Made by a program: the position numbers and the translations under genes
The notes under the pieces: model-generated
Seen by the model: only the letters and a program-made list of their open reading frames with translations
Told to the model about the DNA's origin: nothing
Databases searched by the model: none
Shown here: positions 63,875-64,000 of the stretch, in pieces
How the letters are laid out: every line of letters begins with the position of its first letter
Numbering within the stretch: the stretch's first letter is position 1
Assembly: GCA_905221605.1 (NCBI GenBank)
Contig: CAJNDS010002537.1
Location: 311,787-375,786 of the forward strand
DNA: 64,000 nucleotides
DNA from: Symbiodinium natans
Lineage: Eukaryota; Sar; Dinophyceae; Suessiales; Symbiodiniaceae
Reading direction: 5' to 3'

Positions 63875-64000
63875 CGCGTGTGTGTGTGTGTGTGTGTCCC
63901 TGTGTGTGCGTGTCTCTCTATGTGTATCTCTATGTGTATCTCTATGTGTATCTCTATGTGTATCTCTATGTGTGTCTCTGTGTGTGTGTGTGCGCGCGGG
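63832..64000 (+). repeat. GT microsatellite and TCTCTATGTGTA repeats
   Basis: (GT)n to 63897, then about six copies of the 12-base TCTCTATGTGTA type, running to the window end. Confidence 0.95.

Noticed and set aside
1-64000. Dinoflagellate spliced-leader relics, CRISPR arrays, bacterial operons
   Set aside because: I looked for the conserved leader 3' part (TTTTGGCTCAAG) and did not find it. No evenly spaced direct repeats with unique spacers and no bacterial-style gene clusters.

Overview
The window looks like nuclear DNA of a eukaryotic alga or protist with TTTAGGG-type telomere repeats. A dinoflagellate or close alveolate relative is my best guess. The signs are: dozens of short TTTAGGG/CCCTAAA arrays scattered internally; short candidate exons separated by long introns; acceptors mostly of the form AG|G; many exon ends that fit GT, GC or GA donors; and no bacterial operon structure. 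No spliced-leader sequence, rRNA gene or convincing tRNA gene was seen, so the lineage is inference.

Layout. (1) 1-7737, + strand: GC-rich coding sequence, open at the left edge, broken into about seven pieces in different frames. It has a serine-hydrolase-like nucleophile elbow followed by a superfamily 1 helicase-like core. It is followed by about 2.4 kb of repeat-bearing non-coding DNA (7738-10170). (2) 10.2-19 kb: isolated candidate exons, including two terminal exons with stops at 12979 and 14024, lying among telomere-like arrays. (3) 19.1-36 kb: six head-to-tail copies of a cysteine-rich module resembling the LDL-receptor class A / glucosidase II beta type. Several are followed by a short terminal exon with an LQQWLD motif, which suggests a tandem family of paralogous genes. 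(4) 36.4-40.2 kb: palindromic repeats and a 71-bp satellite of about 20 units. (5) 40.8-47.7 kb: exons of a probable + strand gene, from an ATG exon with a Pro/Thr-rich tail to a terminal exon ending at 47669. (6) 49.4-62.4 kb: another + strand series of helix-type and membrane-type exons followed by beta-strand-rich exons, with one candidate minus-strand fragment at 51.3-51.9 kb. (7) 59.1-60.2 kb minisatellite and a 63.8-64 kb GT microsatellite.

The most unusual feature is the polarity of the telomere-like arrays. TTTAGGG arrays tend to lie just downstream of candidate + strand exons, often supplying the apparent 5' splice site (G|GTTTAG). CCCTAAA arrays tend to lie upstream of the exons. 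Many introns would therefore begin and end with complementary arrays and could fold on themselves. Exon calls are by eye (reading frame, splice-like borders, protein-like composition) with no transcript or homology support, so each is a candidate.
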